Below are positions 1-6,294 of a stretch of 6,294 bases of DNA, one piece after another. The stretch is from Opitutia bacterium. GTDB lineage: Bacteria; Verrucomicrobiota; Verrucomicrobiia; Opitutales; Seribacteraceae. The notes under the pieces were generated by a model that was not told where the DNA came from, did not search any database, and was given only the letters and a program-made list of their open reading frames with translations. Numbering within the stretch: position 1 is the stretch's first letter; every line of letters begins with the position of its first letter. The DNA lies in contig JABGUO010000381.1 in assembly GCA_018646565.1 (NCBI GenBank), positions 1 through 6,294 on the forward strand. The letters are read 5' to 3'. The position numbers and the translations under genes were made by a program.

Positions 1-659
1 AACTGAATATGCCAAGATCAATCATAGGAGTTGCATATTCGTCAGATTCTATGAGTTCTAAAGAAATTCAATTAATACGCAAAAACTTCTGTCAAAACAT
101 CATCTCGTTGTACGGACAAACAGAAAGGGTCTCCATGGGCGTGACTTGTGAAAAAACTGATAATTTCCATTTGTTCCCAAATTATGGGTTTACTGAACTA
201 ATCCGAGAAGATGGCACAACTATCGATACGCCCGGAGAAGTTGGTGAAATTGTAGGGACCTCCCTATTCTCTCGTGCGATGTCATTATTACGATATCGAA
301 CTGGAGATATGGCTTGTTGGAAGGAATATTCGGTTTGTGAATGCGGTAGACAAATGCCAACTCTTGAGAAAATTATTGGGCGTAGCTATCAAACCGTGAT
401 AACAAAAGATGGGGACTCGGTTTCATTGGGGAGAAGAGTTTCTTTTCAGCAAATGATGCAATCTTTACCAATTGGAACTGGCATACAATTTACTCAGCGG
501 ATGCCAGGTTCTCTTCACGCGTTTATACAATCGCAGATAGAGGATGAAAGTCAGTTTTCAGTATCCATGGACTGTCTTTCAAAAGATTTCCATGTTAGTT
601 TTGAATTCGTTGAAAACCCAATACTGCATTCTAATGGAAAACGTACTTTGATAATTTGA
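1..659 (+). CDS. PaaK/CapK-like adenylate-forming enzyme, C-terminal part (5' truncated by window)
   Basis: This is the C-terminal part of an ANL-superfamily acyl-adenylating enzyme of the phenylacetate-CoA ligase (PaaK) / capsule CapK type. The frame is open to the window edge, with codons Leu-Asn before the first ATG at 9, so the true start lies to the left. Counting from that Met, the visible signatures are YGQTER (35-40, the family's A5-like motif), RYRTGD (95-100, with the Asp that binds the AMP ribose), C110-x-C112-G-R, IIGR (122-125), and a terminal N-G-K (K211) where the family carries its catalytic lysine. Such proteins activate a carboxylic acid with ATP. CapK-like members occur in many capsule and O-antigen clusters, where their acyl substrates are usually unknown. 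Its neighbours suggest glycan acylation or aminoacylation. It ends one base before the convergent asparagine-synthase-like gene. The family call is firm; the substrate is unknown. Confidence 0.85.
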   Translation, partial: LNMPRSIIGVAYSSDSMSSKEIQLIRKNFCQNIISLYGQTERVSMGVTCEKTDNFHLFPNYGFTELIREDGTTIDTPGEVGEIVGTSLFSRAMSLLRYRTGDMACWKEYSVCECGRQMPTLEKIIGRSYQTVITKDGDSVSLGRRVSFQQMMQSLPIGTGIQFTQRMPGSLHAFIQSQIEDESQFSVSMDCLSKDFHVSFEFVENPILHSNGKRTLII

Positions 660-660
660 A

Positions 661-2532
661 TCAATCAAGCAACGAAAGAGAGATTATTTTAGCGGCGGGA
701 GCACCTGCGTTAGGAAGATAGGGTTCTGATTGGGTGAGGCGTTCCATTGCAATTTCAAACGTTGATGCATACGTAGACAAAATATCCTCATCTGTAACAT
801 TCGACCATGTTCGTTTAAGTGTCTCAAGAATTGTTTTTTCTACGTCTTCTTCACTTCCGAAATCATGCCTTACCATGTTCAAAAAGGTGGTAGGCGGGCC
901 ATTCCTCATATCTGAAACCGCTCCATAAACCTTGAACTTCTCAGTATCTGATAAGATTAACCGGCCCCCGAGATATTCTAATCTTGATTGAATGTATTCT
1001 TTGGAGATATTAGAGTTCTCATTTTCGAATTCCTCTGCCGCCAACTCTGGGTTAAGCAAAATGAGAATGTCATGGAGAATTGTTGGCTCTCCAGATTTAA
1101 CTTCAAAAAAAGGATTGATATCGGAAATTGATAGTGCGAATAGGTTTTTTTGAACGAACGGCCTTATTGCAATAGAAGAACGATCCAAAAACCGGCCGTT
1201 CTGTATTGGAGATTTGTAGCATAAATGATGCCATTTTAGAGGATGTCGTTGGTTCTTTGAGATTCCAGATGAATTGATTGCGTCGAAAACAACTCTTCGG
1301 ATATTCTTTTTCTTTAACCTGCTTTCTCTGAATTTTTTAAAATTTCTAAACGGGTGTCTGATGGATATGAATCTTGGATTGACATAGGGGAAATTGGAAT
1401 AGTTTTCTGAATTGAATGTACCTTTTACTGTTTCAGCACCATGCCCTCCCAGTTCAATTATATTTGGAACAGGCCAGTATGAGCTATGGAGATACATCAT
1501 ATCGAAAAGACCCATTGAAGAGAGAATCCATAAAGCAAACTTATCCTCGACTTTTTCAAGTTTTAGTGTATGATTTTTCTTAAAGAGTTTTAGTTTCTCA
1601 TTGTCATTGAACTTAAATCCATACTTTTGAGACAAGTCAGATACTACGTCGAAATCCTGTTTCCTCGATGACGTTGTATTGGTCTTGATCACTACTTTCT
1701 CAAGTAACTCTGGCTTCTGAAGAATAGCAGCCAATATAATCCTTGAATCAAGTCCCCCAGATAGTCCGAATTGTATGAAGACATCTTCCAATTGAATTAA
1801 TGATACTGTAGATTCGGCGATTTTTTTTGCAGCATCCCGAATCGCTTTCGTATAATCATCAAAATCCATCCGAAACATTTCATTTAGATTCTTTGATTTT
1901 ACGACGTTTTTTGGTATTTTGATAGAGGCTTCTTCAGAAATGCTTCCGCCTAAAGAGAATTCAATACTTTTGCCTGGTGAGAGGAGTTCTACTCCCTCGA
2001 TTTGTGTCTCATTACTCATTGGCGCACAAGCTAAACCATGAGTCCATGCTCTCGTATCAATGGTCTTTTTATTCAATGTACACGGCATTCCTAAGCCCTT
2101 GCGTAATTCACTAAGTACGAATAATGAATCTGAGCAAACAAATAAGTCATCACTCACAAAGTAGATTACTGGAAAATAAGAAAAGGTGTCATTTGAAACC
2201 GTTAACGTATCATTTTTGATCTTGGCTGAAACATAGGCACCTTCGAAATCAATGGAGTCATGGACCTCTCCTTGCCTTTTCAACCAGTCTTGGAATCCTT
2301 TTTCACCCAAAACTATTGATTGAGCCTCATGATCTTGGAACCATCCCTTGAAGAAATAAATTGATTCGTCAACCTCAAAGATTGATTTCGTCCGGGATAC
2401 ACTTAGAACTGAGTTTATCTCACCTTTTTTTAATACAGTTATTTCTGTATCGTCTGAATTATTTTTTGTAATAATCTCATTAACTTGTTTGATTAATTCG
2501 TCCGGACCGTAAGCAAACAAATAATTCGACAA
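661..2532 (-). CDS. Asparagine-synthase-like protein lacking the glutaminase cysteine
   Basis: This 623-residue protein has the two-domain plan of glutamine-dependent asparagine synthetase. Residues 1-200 resemble the Ntn-hydrolase domain, with a strand pattern around DFEGAY (95-100) and a PG-containing segment (186-187) like AsnB. The rest is a PP-loop AMP-forming synthetase domain with FGLSGGLDSR (255-264). The second ATP/PPi loop is the variant LGGHGAE (361-367) rather than SGxGxDE. RPF (458-460) matches the RxPFLD region. AsnB needs Cys2 right after the start; here residue 2 is Ser and no Cys occurs before C133, so glutaminase activity is unlikely. The start is TTG at 2532: an in-frame TGA lies three codons upstream and no ATG occurs before residue 149. 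It follows the UDP-sugar dehydrogenase by 34 bases, so amidation of a sugar uronic acid is a reasonable guess. Beta-lactam synthetase is a known relative that lost the same Cys. No membrane segment is visible. Confidence 0.85.
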   Translation of the reverse strand: MSNYLFAYGPDELIKQVNEIITKNNSDDTEITVLKKGEINSVLSVSRTKSIFEVDESIYFFKGWFQDHEAQSIVLGEKGFQDWLKRQGEVHDSIDFEGAYVSAKIKNDTLTVSNDTFSYFPVIYFVSDDLFVCSDSLFVLSELRKGLGMPCTLNKKTIDTRAWTHGLACAPMSNETQIEGVELLSPGKSIEFSLGGSISEEASIKIPKNVVKSKNLNEMFRMDFDDYTKAIRDAAKKIAESTVSLIQLEDVFIQFGLSGGLDSRIILAAILQKPELLEKVVIKTNTTSSRKQDFDVVSDLSQKYGFKFNDNEKLKLFKKNHTLKLEKVEDKFALWILSSMGLFDMMYLHSSYWPVPNIIELGGHGAETVKGTFNSENYSNFPYVNPRFISIRHPFRNFKKFRESRLKKKNIRRVVFDAINSSGISKNQRHPLKWHHLCYKSPIQNGRFLDRSSIAIRPFVQKNLFALSISDINPFFEVKSGEPTILHDILILLNPELAAEEFENENSNISKEYIQSRLEYLGGRLILSDTEKFKVYGAVSDMRNGPPTTFLNMVRHDFGSEEDVEKTILETLKRTWSNVTDEDILSTYASTFEIAMERLTQSEPYLPNAGAPAAKIISLSLLD

Positions 2533-2554
2533 AAAGAATCAACCTGCCAATCCG

Positions 2555-2562
2555 TATTTATT
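2555..2562 (-). promoter_or_regulatory. Possible TATA box for the asparagine-synthase-like gene
   Basis: The - strand reads AATAAATA here, and its centre lies about 26 bases upstream of the TTG start at 2532. That is the usual spacing between an archaeal TATA box and the transcription start of a leaderless message. It falls in the 34-base gap after the dehydrogenase stop codon. AT-rich DNA produces such motifs by chance, and a weak AGGTTGAT Shine-Dalgarno-like string lies between the box and the start, so ordinary read-through from the dehydrogenase gene is the main alternative. Confidence 0.3.
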
Positions 2563-2566
2563 CTGC

Positions 2567-3913
2567 TCAAGGCCTTCCCACAGCATGGATTTGCCAACCC
2601 TCATTTTCGAGTTTGGTGAGATCTAAGACTCGTCTTCCATCGTATAAAATTGGGTTGTTCATCCGCTTTGCAAGCCCACTCCAATCAATCTCTAAACAAG
2701 CCTGATGGGCGGTTACTAGCACAACAAGGTCATATCCTTCCGCTGAATCTATATCTTCAACAACTTCAATTTCTGCTGGGAAATCTTCTGGACGAAGATG
2801 AGGATCAAAAGCAGAGATTGCGATGTTCTTTGACTGTAAAGCTGATGCAAGGGGTTCTGCAGGTGTTTCTCTAGGATCCCCTACTTCTGCCTTATATGAC
2901 CATCCCAAAAGAAGAATCTTAGCTTCTCCAGAAGGAACGCCTGCTTCGTAAAGTATATCGTTCAAAACACCAGCTACATGAAGCGGCATAGTTCGGTTTA
3001 CAGCACGAGCTGCCGTGATTAATTCTGCGGGAACGCCCACGTCTGCAGCCCTCTGCATCATGTAATACGGATCAACAGGAATACAATGCCCACCAACTCC
3101 TACGCCTGGAGTATAACGGTGGAAATTCCATTTTGTTGCGGCAGCAGAAAGAACATCTTCGACATCGACATCCAATTCAGGAAATATACGTGCTAACTCA
3201 TTAACGAGTGCAATGTTGATGTCGCGTTGAACATTTTCGATGACTTTAGCAGCCTCAGCAACCTCCAGTTTTCCTACATAGCGCACATCTTCGGTTGTTA
3301 ACCGACTGTATAATGCTACTAATCCAGCTCCGATATCGGAATTAGAGCAGCCAACGACTCTTGCAACCTGTCGTACTCCATGAGCAGGATCCCCTGGATT
3401 GAAACGTTCGGGACAATATGCGATTTCGACATCGACTCCCATTTCCAAACCGAGTTCTTCTACTTCAGGTAGCCACGTTTGTGCTGTAACTCCAGGATAC
3501 ACAGTTGATTCGAGTACAACAATTGTCCTTGAACCTCGTTCCAGCGATTCAAAAATAGTCCGACCTGCTGTTTTCACATACGTTAAATCGGGTTTAAGAT
3601 CCTCTGTAACGGGTGTTGGAACTGTTACAAGAATGACATCACAATGAGACACTGCTTGGGCAGTGGACGTTGTAATATGCCAACGTACTGCGTCTGGGCT
3701 CGGGATTATATCATTAACATCAGGGTCACCGGTTGGGTTTTCTCCACGCTTAACCATGTTTACTGTCCGTTCCGAAATATCAACGCCCCAGACGTTGAAA
3801 CCAGCGTCATGAAATCCGATAGCGGTCGGTAGTCCAACATAACCCAACCCAATTATGCCAACCGTCAAATCCCCATTCTTTGCTCGTTGCTCAAAGTCTG
3901 GAGTCCATCCCAT
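2567..3913 (-). CDS. UDP-sugar 6-dehydrogenase (WecC/WbpO/TviB family)
   Basis: This is an NAD-dependent UDP-glucose/GDP-mannose dehydrogenase family enzyme of 448 residues, a normal length. It oxidises C6 of a UDP-sugar twice to give a UDP-uronic acid in the cytoplasm. From the ATG at 3913: GLGYVG (22-27) and D45 form the NAD-binding Rossmann site; VPTP (98-101) and STVYPG (136-141) follow; CPERFNPG (167-174) carries the catalytic Glu169; K223 and N227 are the conserved EAAKxxEN pair; GGHCIPVDP (274-282) holds the nucleophile Cys277; and K341, D346 and R348 lie in the C-terminal UDP-binding domain. PERxNPG resembles WbpO/TviB (UDP-GlcNAc/GalNAc) enzymes, but the exact sugar cannot be read from sequence. 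The frame extends to a GTG at 4006, but those 31 residues look non-conserved and would overlap the divergent epimerase start, so ATG 3913 is preferred. Its GC content looks higher than that of neighbouring genes. Confidence 0.93.
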   Translation of the reverse strand: MGWTPDFEQRAKNGDLTVGIIGLGYVGLPTAIGFHDAGFNVWGVDISERTVNMVKRGENPTGDPDVNDIIPSPDAVRWHITTSTAQAVSHCDVILVTVPTPVTEDLKPDLTYVKTAGRTIFESLERGSRTIVVLESTVYPGVTAQTWLPEVEELGLEMGVDVEIAYCPERFNPGDPAHGVRQVARVVGCSNSDIGAGLVALYSRLTTEDVRYVGKLEVAEAAKVIENVQRDINIALVNELARIFPELDVDVEDVLSAAATKWNFHRYTPGVGVGGHCIPVDPYYMMQRAADVGVPAELITAARAVNRTMPLHVAGVLNDILYEAGVPSGEAKILLLGWSYKAEVGDPRETPAEPLASALQSKNIAISAFDPHLRPEDFPAEIEVVEDIDSAEGYDLVVLVTAHQACLEIDWSGLAKRMNNPILYDGRRVLDLTKLENEGWQIHAVGRP

Positions 3914-3997
3914 GGCTATTGCTGGAACCTTTTGTTTTTCAATTATGTGGGGGAAATACCGAAGAGTTGTTTTGCTTTCGACTAAATAGGGGTACCA
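3914..3997. promoter_or_regulatory. Divergent promoter region between dehydrogenase and epimerase
   Basis: These 84 bases separate two outward-facing genes, so both transcripts should start here. The AATTAT string at 3941-3946 reads ATAATT on the - strand, about 28-33 bases before the dehydrogenase ATG, which fits a TATA or -10 type element for a short-leader or leaderless message. On the + strand the same AT patch, preceded by TTTTTC, lies about 52-57 bases before the epimerase ATG and could serve that gene with a short leader. AGGGGT at 3988-3993, four bases before the epimerase ATG, is a plausible ribosome-binding site. The existence of promoters is inferred from gene orientation; the exact elements are uncertain. 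Confidence 0.45.
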
Positions 3998-4930
3998 ATG
4001 AAGCACGTTTTAGTAACCGGGGGCGCGGGCTTTATTGGGAAAAATGTTGCCAAATACGCCATTAAAATAGGTATACAAGTTACAATTATCGATTGGGCAA
4101 CTCTAAGTTCTGAGGAATCTATCGAATTTATTAAACTGGGTATCAATTACATTCAATATGATATTCGTGATACGGAGAAATTAAACACAATTGATGGGAA
4201 ATATGATTCGATAATTCATCTTGCAGCTCAGGTTTCAGTACCCAAATCCTTTACTCACCAGAAAGAAACTGAAGAGATAAATATCGAAGGAACCGCTAAT
4301 GTAATTTCACTTGCCAAAAGATTAGGGATTAAACGATTTATTCTCGCCTCATCTTCAGCAGTGTATGGTGATTGCAAAGATATCCCACTCACTGAAGACA
4401 ACACAGGCACGTTGTTATCGCCTTATGCGAAAACCAAACACGAAAATGAAGAGATGATTAAAACTGAGTTTGAGGAAGGAAATGAATTCCTTGCATTACG
4501 GTTTTTCAACGTTTACGGTTCCGGACAATCTGCCAACTCTCAATATGCCGCAGTTATTCCAAAATTTTTACAATGCGTAAAGAAGAGTGAACCGATTACG
4601 ATCTTTGGCGATGGGAAGCAAAGTAGAGATTTTGTACATGTCTCTGATGTATCTCGCCTCTTAGTTACTCTTTCAGTCGAGAGTTGGTCTTCCCCTGGTC
4701 AGCATGTCTTCAATGTTGGAACTGGCCAAAGTTGCAGCATCAGCCAACTCGTAGAATTAATTCAGGATATAAACGAAGAAAATCCATCCCTGGAGATTCG
4801 ATATGAGGATGAGAGAAGTGGGGATATTCTTCATTCCGTAGCATCTATTCTTTCTATTAAAGAACAACTAAATTGGGAACCAATGATTTCTTTTGAGCAA
4901 GGACTTCGGCAATTAATTAAGGGGTTTTGA
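3998..4930 (+). CDS. NDP-sugar 4-epimerase, extended SDR family (WbpP/GalE-like)
   Basis: A 310-residue NAD-dependent epimerase/dehydratase, probably interconverting UDP-GlcNAc and UDP-GalNAc or UDP-Glc and UDP-Gal by oxidation and reduction at C4. Visible features: TGGAGFIG (7-14) NAD-binding loop; LAAQ (75-78); SSSAVYG (118-124) with the catalytic Ser/Thr region; SPYAKTK (141-147) giving Tyr143 and Lys147 of YxxxK; RFFNVYG (168-174); YAAVIPKF (183-190); and GDGKQSRDF (204-212). The LSPYAxTK, YAAVIPK and GDGxxSRDF strings resemble the UDP-GlcNAc 4-epimerase WbpP more than classical GalE, judged from memory. dTDP-glucose dehydratase is less likely, since no Asp-Glu pair replaces the A-V after SSS. 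The ATG at 3998 sits just before the Rossmann fold and has AGGGGT four bases upstream. It is divergent from the UDP-sugar dehydrogenase and coupled to the glycosyltransferase gene one base downstream, which suggests one sugar-nucleotide pathway. Substrate specificity is inferred. Confidence 0.9.
   Translation: MKHVLVTGGAGFIGKNVAKYAIKIGIQVTIIDWATLSSEESIEFIKLGINYIQYDIRDTEKLNTIDGKYDSIIHLAAQVSVPKSFTHQKETEEINIEGTANVISLAKRLGIKRFILASSSAVYGDCKDIPLTEDNTGTLLSPYAKTKHENEEMIKTEFEEGNEFLALRFFNVYGSGQSANSQYAAVIPKFLQCVKKSEPITIFGDGKQSRDFVHVSDVSRLLVTLSVESWSSPGQHVFNVGTGQSCSISQLVELIQDINEENPSLEIRYEDERSGDILHSVASILSIKEQLNWEPMISFEQGLRQLIKGF
4919..4924 (+). promoter_or_regulatory. Ribosome-binding site deciding the TTG start of the glycosyltransferase
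   Basis: AAGGGG lies seven bases before the TTG at 4932, within the last codons of the epimerase gene. The next candidate start, ATG at 4950, would be 25 bases away, too far for this site. The position supports TTG as the start and translational coupling to the epimerase. Confidence 0.6.
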
Positions 4931-4931
4931 A

Positions 4932-6056
4932 TTGAATATCACATGGTGTATGACTCGACATTTCAACTCGGATTTATGTTCGACCACTCAGATTGAACTG
5001 CTCGAAAGATTAAGCTTGGAGGGATACAAAATTCGGGCTCTGGGCCCTGACCAGCCTGTATCTCAAATTAGATGGGAGCATGTTAAGATAAAACAATCAC
5101 GATTGAAGGGTAGAAAAGGTAGTTCGTTAGCAAATAATATTGTCAAGTTTCTAGAAAAAAATCTTGGTAATTGTGACCTCTTGTTCGTTGATTGGGCACT
5201 CGTTGGGAAGGTTGGTGCTTTTGCTGATAGAAATAATATTCCTTGGATTTGCATCGATAGATCACCTCCTGCGGATTCTGGTTTTTTATCAGCATTGCAA
5301 TCAAGGGTTTGGAGAAAGGCTTGGAAATATGTCTCGGAATCGACGAAGAGTCGGAATTGCCTTGGAGGTACAGTGGTAAGTAAATCTCATAAGGATCTGA
5401 TTTCAAATGAATTTCAACTAGAATCTGGAGAATTATGCATCCTGATGGCAGGAGTAAACCTCTCGCTTTTCAATGCAAAAGCAAATGACGAGCGTTGTTC
5501 GGGATTGAATCTAGTCTACCACGGTAGAATTGACCGAAATAGAGGTATCATGAATTTACCATTGATTTTAGAAAGGTTACTCGAAAAGGATATTGATGCC
5601 AGAATGCACTTCATAGGCGACGGAGATGTGTATCATCTATTGGAAAATATTTCAAGGACTCAGCCGAACCTAATTCTTCATGGGAAATTAAATCACAATG
5701 AAATACCAGAAAAAATCAATAATTACCAGATTGGTTTACTACCAATGCCTCCAATCTCTGCTTGGGCGATTGCAAGCCCCCTCAAGCGAAGCGAATATCT
5801 CGCTTCTGGGCTCGTTGTTTTGGGAATTAAACATCCCGGACACTATTTGCCAAATGACCACTCAAATCCAGAATGGTATGTATTAATTGAGCAACAGAAT
5901 TTCGTCCAGGATGCAGTCACTCAGATAATGGAATGGGAGATAAAAGGTCATTACTCTAAGATGGGTTCAAAATCTAGAACCTATGCTGAAGAAAATTTAG
6001 ATTGGGACATCATAATAAAGTCACTAACCAAATGGATTTATCAAAGACTCGAGTAA
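4932..6056 (+). CDS. Glycosyltransferase, GT-B fold, GT4-like
   Basis: This 374-residue protein probably transfers a sugar from a nucleotide donor to a growing glycan or lipid-linked acceptor at the cytoplasmic face of the membrane. The N-terminal half (about 1-175) is the less conserved acceptor domain. The C-terminal half shows donor-domain signatures: LVYHGRIDRNRGI (194-206), FIGDGD (227-232), LHGKLNHNEIPE (249-260), and SPLKRSEYLASGLVVLG (282-298). E288 occupies the second Glu of the GT4 EX7E motif, while the first position is Ile280, as in the 'SPLKxxEYLA' subset. No transmembrane segment or signal peptide is evident, so any membrane attachment would be peripheral. The start is TTG at 4932, one base after the epimerase stop, supported by AAGGGG seven bases upstream; ATG at 4950 is the alternative. 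The 3' end overlaps the convergent glycosyltransferase gene by 16 bases. Donor and acceptor cannot be told. Confidence 0.85.
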   Translation: MNITWCMTRHFNSDLCSTTQIELLERLSLEGYKIRALGPDQPVSQIRWEHVKIKQSRLKGRKGSSLANNIVKFLEKNLGNCDLLFVDWALVGKVGAFADRNNIPWICIDRSPPADSGFLSALQSRVWRKAWKYVSESTKSRNCLGGTVVSKSHKDLISNEFQLESGELCILMAGVNLSLFNAKANDERCSGLNLVYHGRIDRNRGIMNLPLILERLLEKDIDARMHFIGDGDVYHLLENISRTQPNLILHGKLNHNEIPEKINNYQIGLLPMPPISAWAIASPLKRSEYLASGLVVLGIKHPGHYLPNDHSNPEWYVLIEQQNFVQDAVTQIMEWEIKGHYSKMGSKSRTYAEENLDWDIIIKSLTKWIYQRLE

Positions 6057-6294
6057 ATCTGAATTAGATTTGAACAGACCTCATCAACACTATGCTTCGA
6101 AATTACGTCTCCAATATTTTCTGCTGATAAGAAATTTATTGAAAGGATTTTTTCAGTCCATACATTTATTTCATCCATTGAACATTTTTCAACGATATCT
6201 GGAAGTGAATGGATTGTATCAGAAGCAAGAACAGGCGTGCCACAAGCGAGGGCTTCCAAAGCAACCATCGGTTGACCTTCCCATTTTGATGGAA
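6041..6294 (-). CDS. Second GT4 glycosyltransferase, C-terminal end (5' truncated by window)
   Basis: The frame is open to the right edge of the window, so about 84 C-terminal residues are visible. It begins PSKWEGQP followed by MVALEALACGTPVLASD, the classical GT4 donor-site signature: the Glu of EGQP and the Glu of LEA are spaced as EX7E, and GTPVLAS follows. After this come a DIVE segment and a helical tail ending in IYSSL. The Met at 6268 lies inside the conserved motif and is certainly not the start. The protein is a different GT4 branch from its convergent neighbour, which lacks the first Glu of EX7E. Its stop codon at 6041-6043 lies inside the neighbour's coding region. It probably adds another sugar of the same glycan, but donor and acceptor are unknown. 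Confidence 0.88.
   Translation of the reverse strand, partial: PSKWEGQPMVALEALACGTPVLASDTIHSLPDIVEKCSMDEINVWTEKILSINFLSAENIGDVISKHSVDEVCSNLIQIYSSL
6055..6071. terminator. Small inverted repeat at the convergent gene end (weak terminator candidate)
   Basis: AAATCT (6055-6060) and AGATTT (6066-6071) form a perfect 6-bp stem with a 5-base loop, starting within the TAA stop of the + strand glycosyltransferase. The stem has only one G-C pair and no clear T-run follows, so it would be weak. It also lies inside the coding end of the opposite-strand gene. It may be chance in AT-rich DNA. Confidence 0.15.

Noticed and set aside
734..928. Open frame on the + strand inside the asparagine-synthase-like gene
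   Set aside because: It is antisense to a well-supported long gene and has no recognisable motif.
3399..3832. Two open frames on the + strand opposite the dehydrogenase
   Set aside because: They are antisense to highly conserved catalytic-domain codons and show low-complexity Ser/Thr-rich shadow translation.
3914..4006. N-terminal extension of the dehydrogenase starting at GTG 4006
   Set aside because: It overlaps the epimerase start on the other strand, shows no family-like sequence, and a well-placed ATG exists at 3913.
4950..4952. ATG as start of the glycosyltransferase
   Set aside because: The AAGGGG site at 4919-4924 is spaced for the TTG at 4932, not for this ATG, and the residues before it (N-I-T-W-C) look like the first beta strand of a GT-B domain.
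5063..5406. Two overlapping - strand open frames and one + strand frame within the glycosyltransferase
   Set aside because: They overlap the N-terminal half of a supported gene, have no motifs and no convincing ribosome-binding sites.
1..6294. tRNA, rRNA, CRISPR, insertion sequence or attachment sites
   Set aside because: No cloverleaf-like segment, regularly spaced repeat, transposase motif or paired direct repeat was found by eye, and coding genes occupy nearly all of the window.

Overview
The window is a dense stretch of a surface-glycan (polysaccharide, lipid-linked or protein-linked glycan) biosynthesis locus. It holds six genes, two of them cut by the window edges, and almost no intergenic DNA. 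The DNA is AT-rich: hand-counted rows range from about 25% to 47% GC. Several genes are best started at TTG, Shine-Dalgarno signals are uneven, and one TATA-like box sits 26 bases from a start codon. This would suit an archaeon, for instance a marine Thermoplasmatota/Poseidoniales-type genome, but a bacterium is not excluded. No ribosomal RNA, tRNA or other phylogenetic marker is present, so the assignment is tentative.

Layout from left to right. (1) 1-659, + strand: C-terminal part of a PaaK/CapK-like adenylate-forming enzyme. (2) 661-2532, - strand: an asparagine-synthase-like protein that lacks the glutaminase cysteine, meeting gene 1 tail to tail with one base between them. (3) 2567-3913, - strand: a UDP-sugar 6-dehydrogenase of the WecC/WbpO/TviB family, upstream of gene 2 and probably co-transcribed with it. 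(4) A short divergent control region at 3914-3997. (5) 3998-4930, + strand: an extended-SDR NDP-sugar 4-epimerase resembling WbpP/GalE. (6) 4932-6056, + strand: a GT4-like glycosyltransferase, tightly coupled to the epimerase. (7) 6041-6294, - strand: C-terminal end of a second GT4 glycosyltransferase, overlapping gene 6 tail to tail by 16 bases.

The genes make sense together. The epimerase could convert UDP-GlcNAc to UDP-GalNAc (or UDP-Glc to UDP-Gal). The dehydrogenase would oxidise C6 to a uronic acid. The asparagine-synthase-like enzyme could activate that carboxylate with ATP and form an amide, as AsnB-like proteins are thought to do in O-antigen loci containing GalNAcA-amide. The two glycosyltransferases would transfer sugars to the growing glycan. 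The missing glutaminase nucleophile suggests the amine comes from free ammonia or another amine-bearing molecule. This pathway is an inference from gene content; only the family assignments rest directly on the sequence.

No tRNA, rRNA, CRISPR array, transposase, attachment site or replication origin was seen. No stretch longer than 84 bases lacks a gene.
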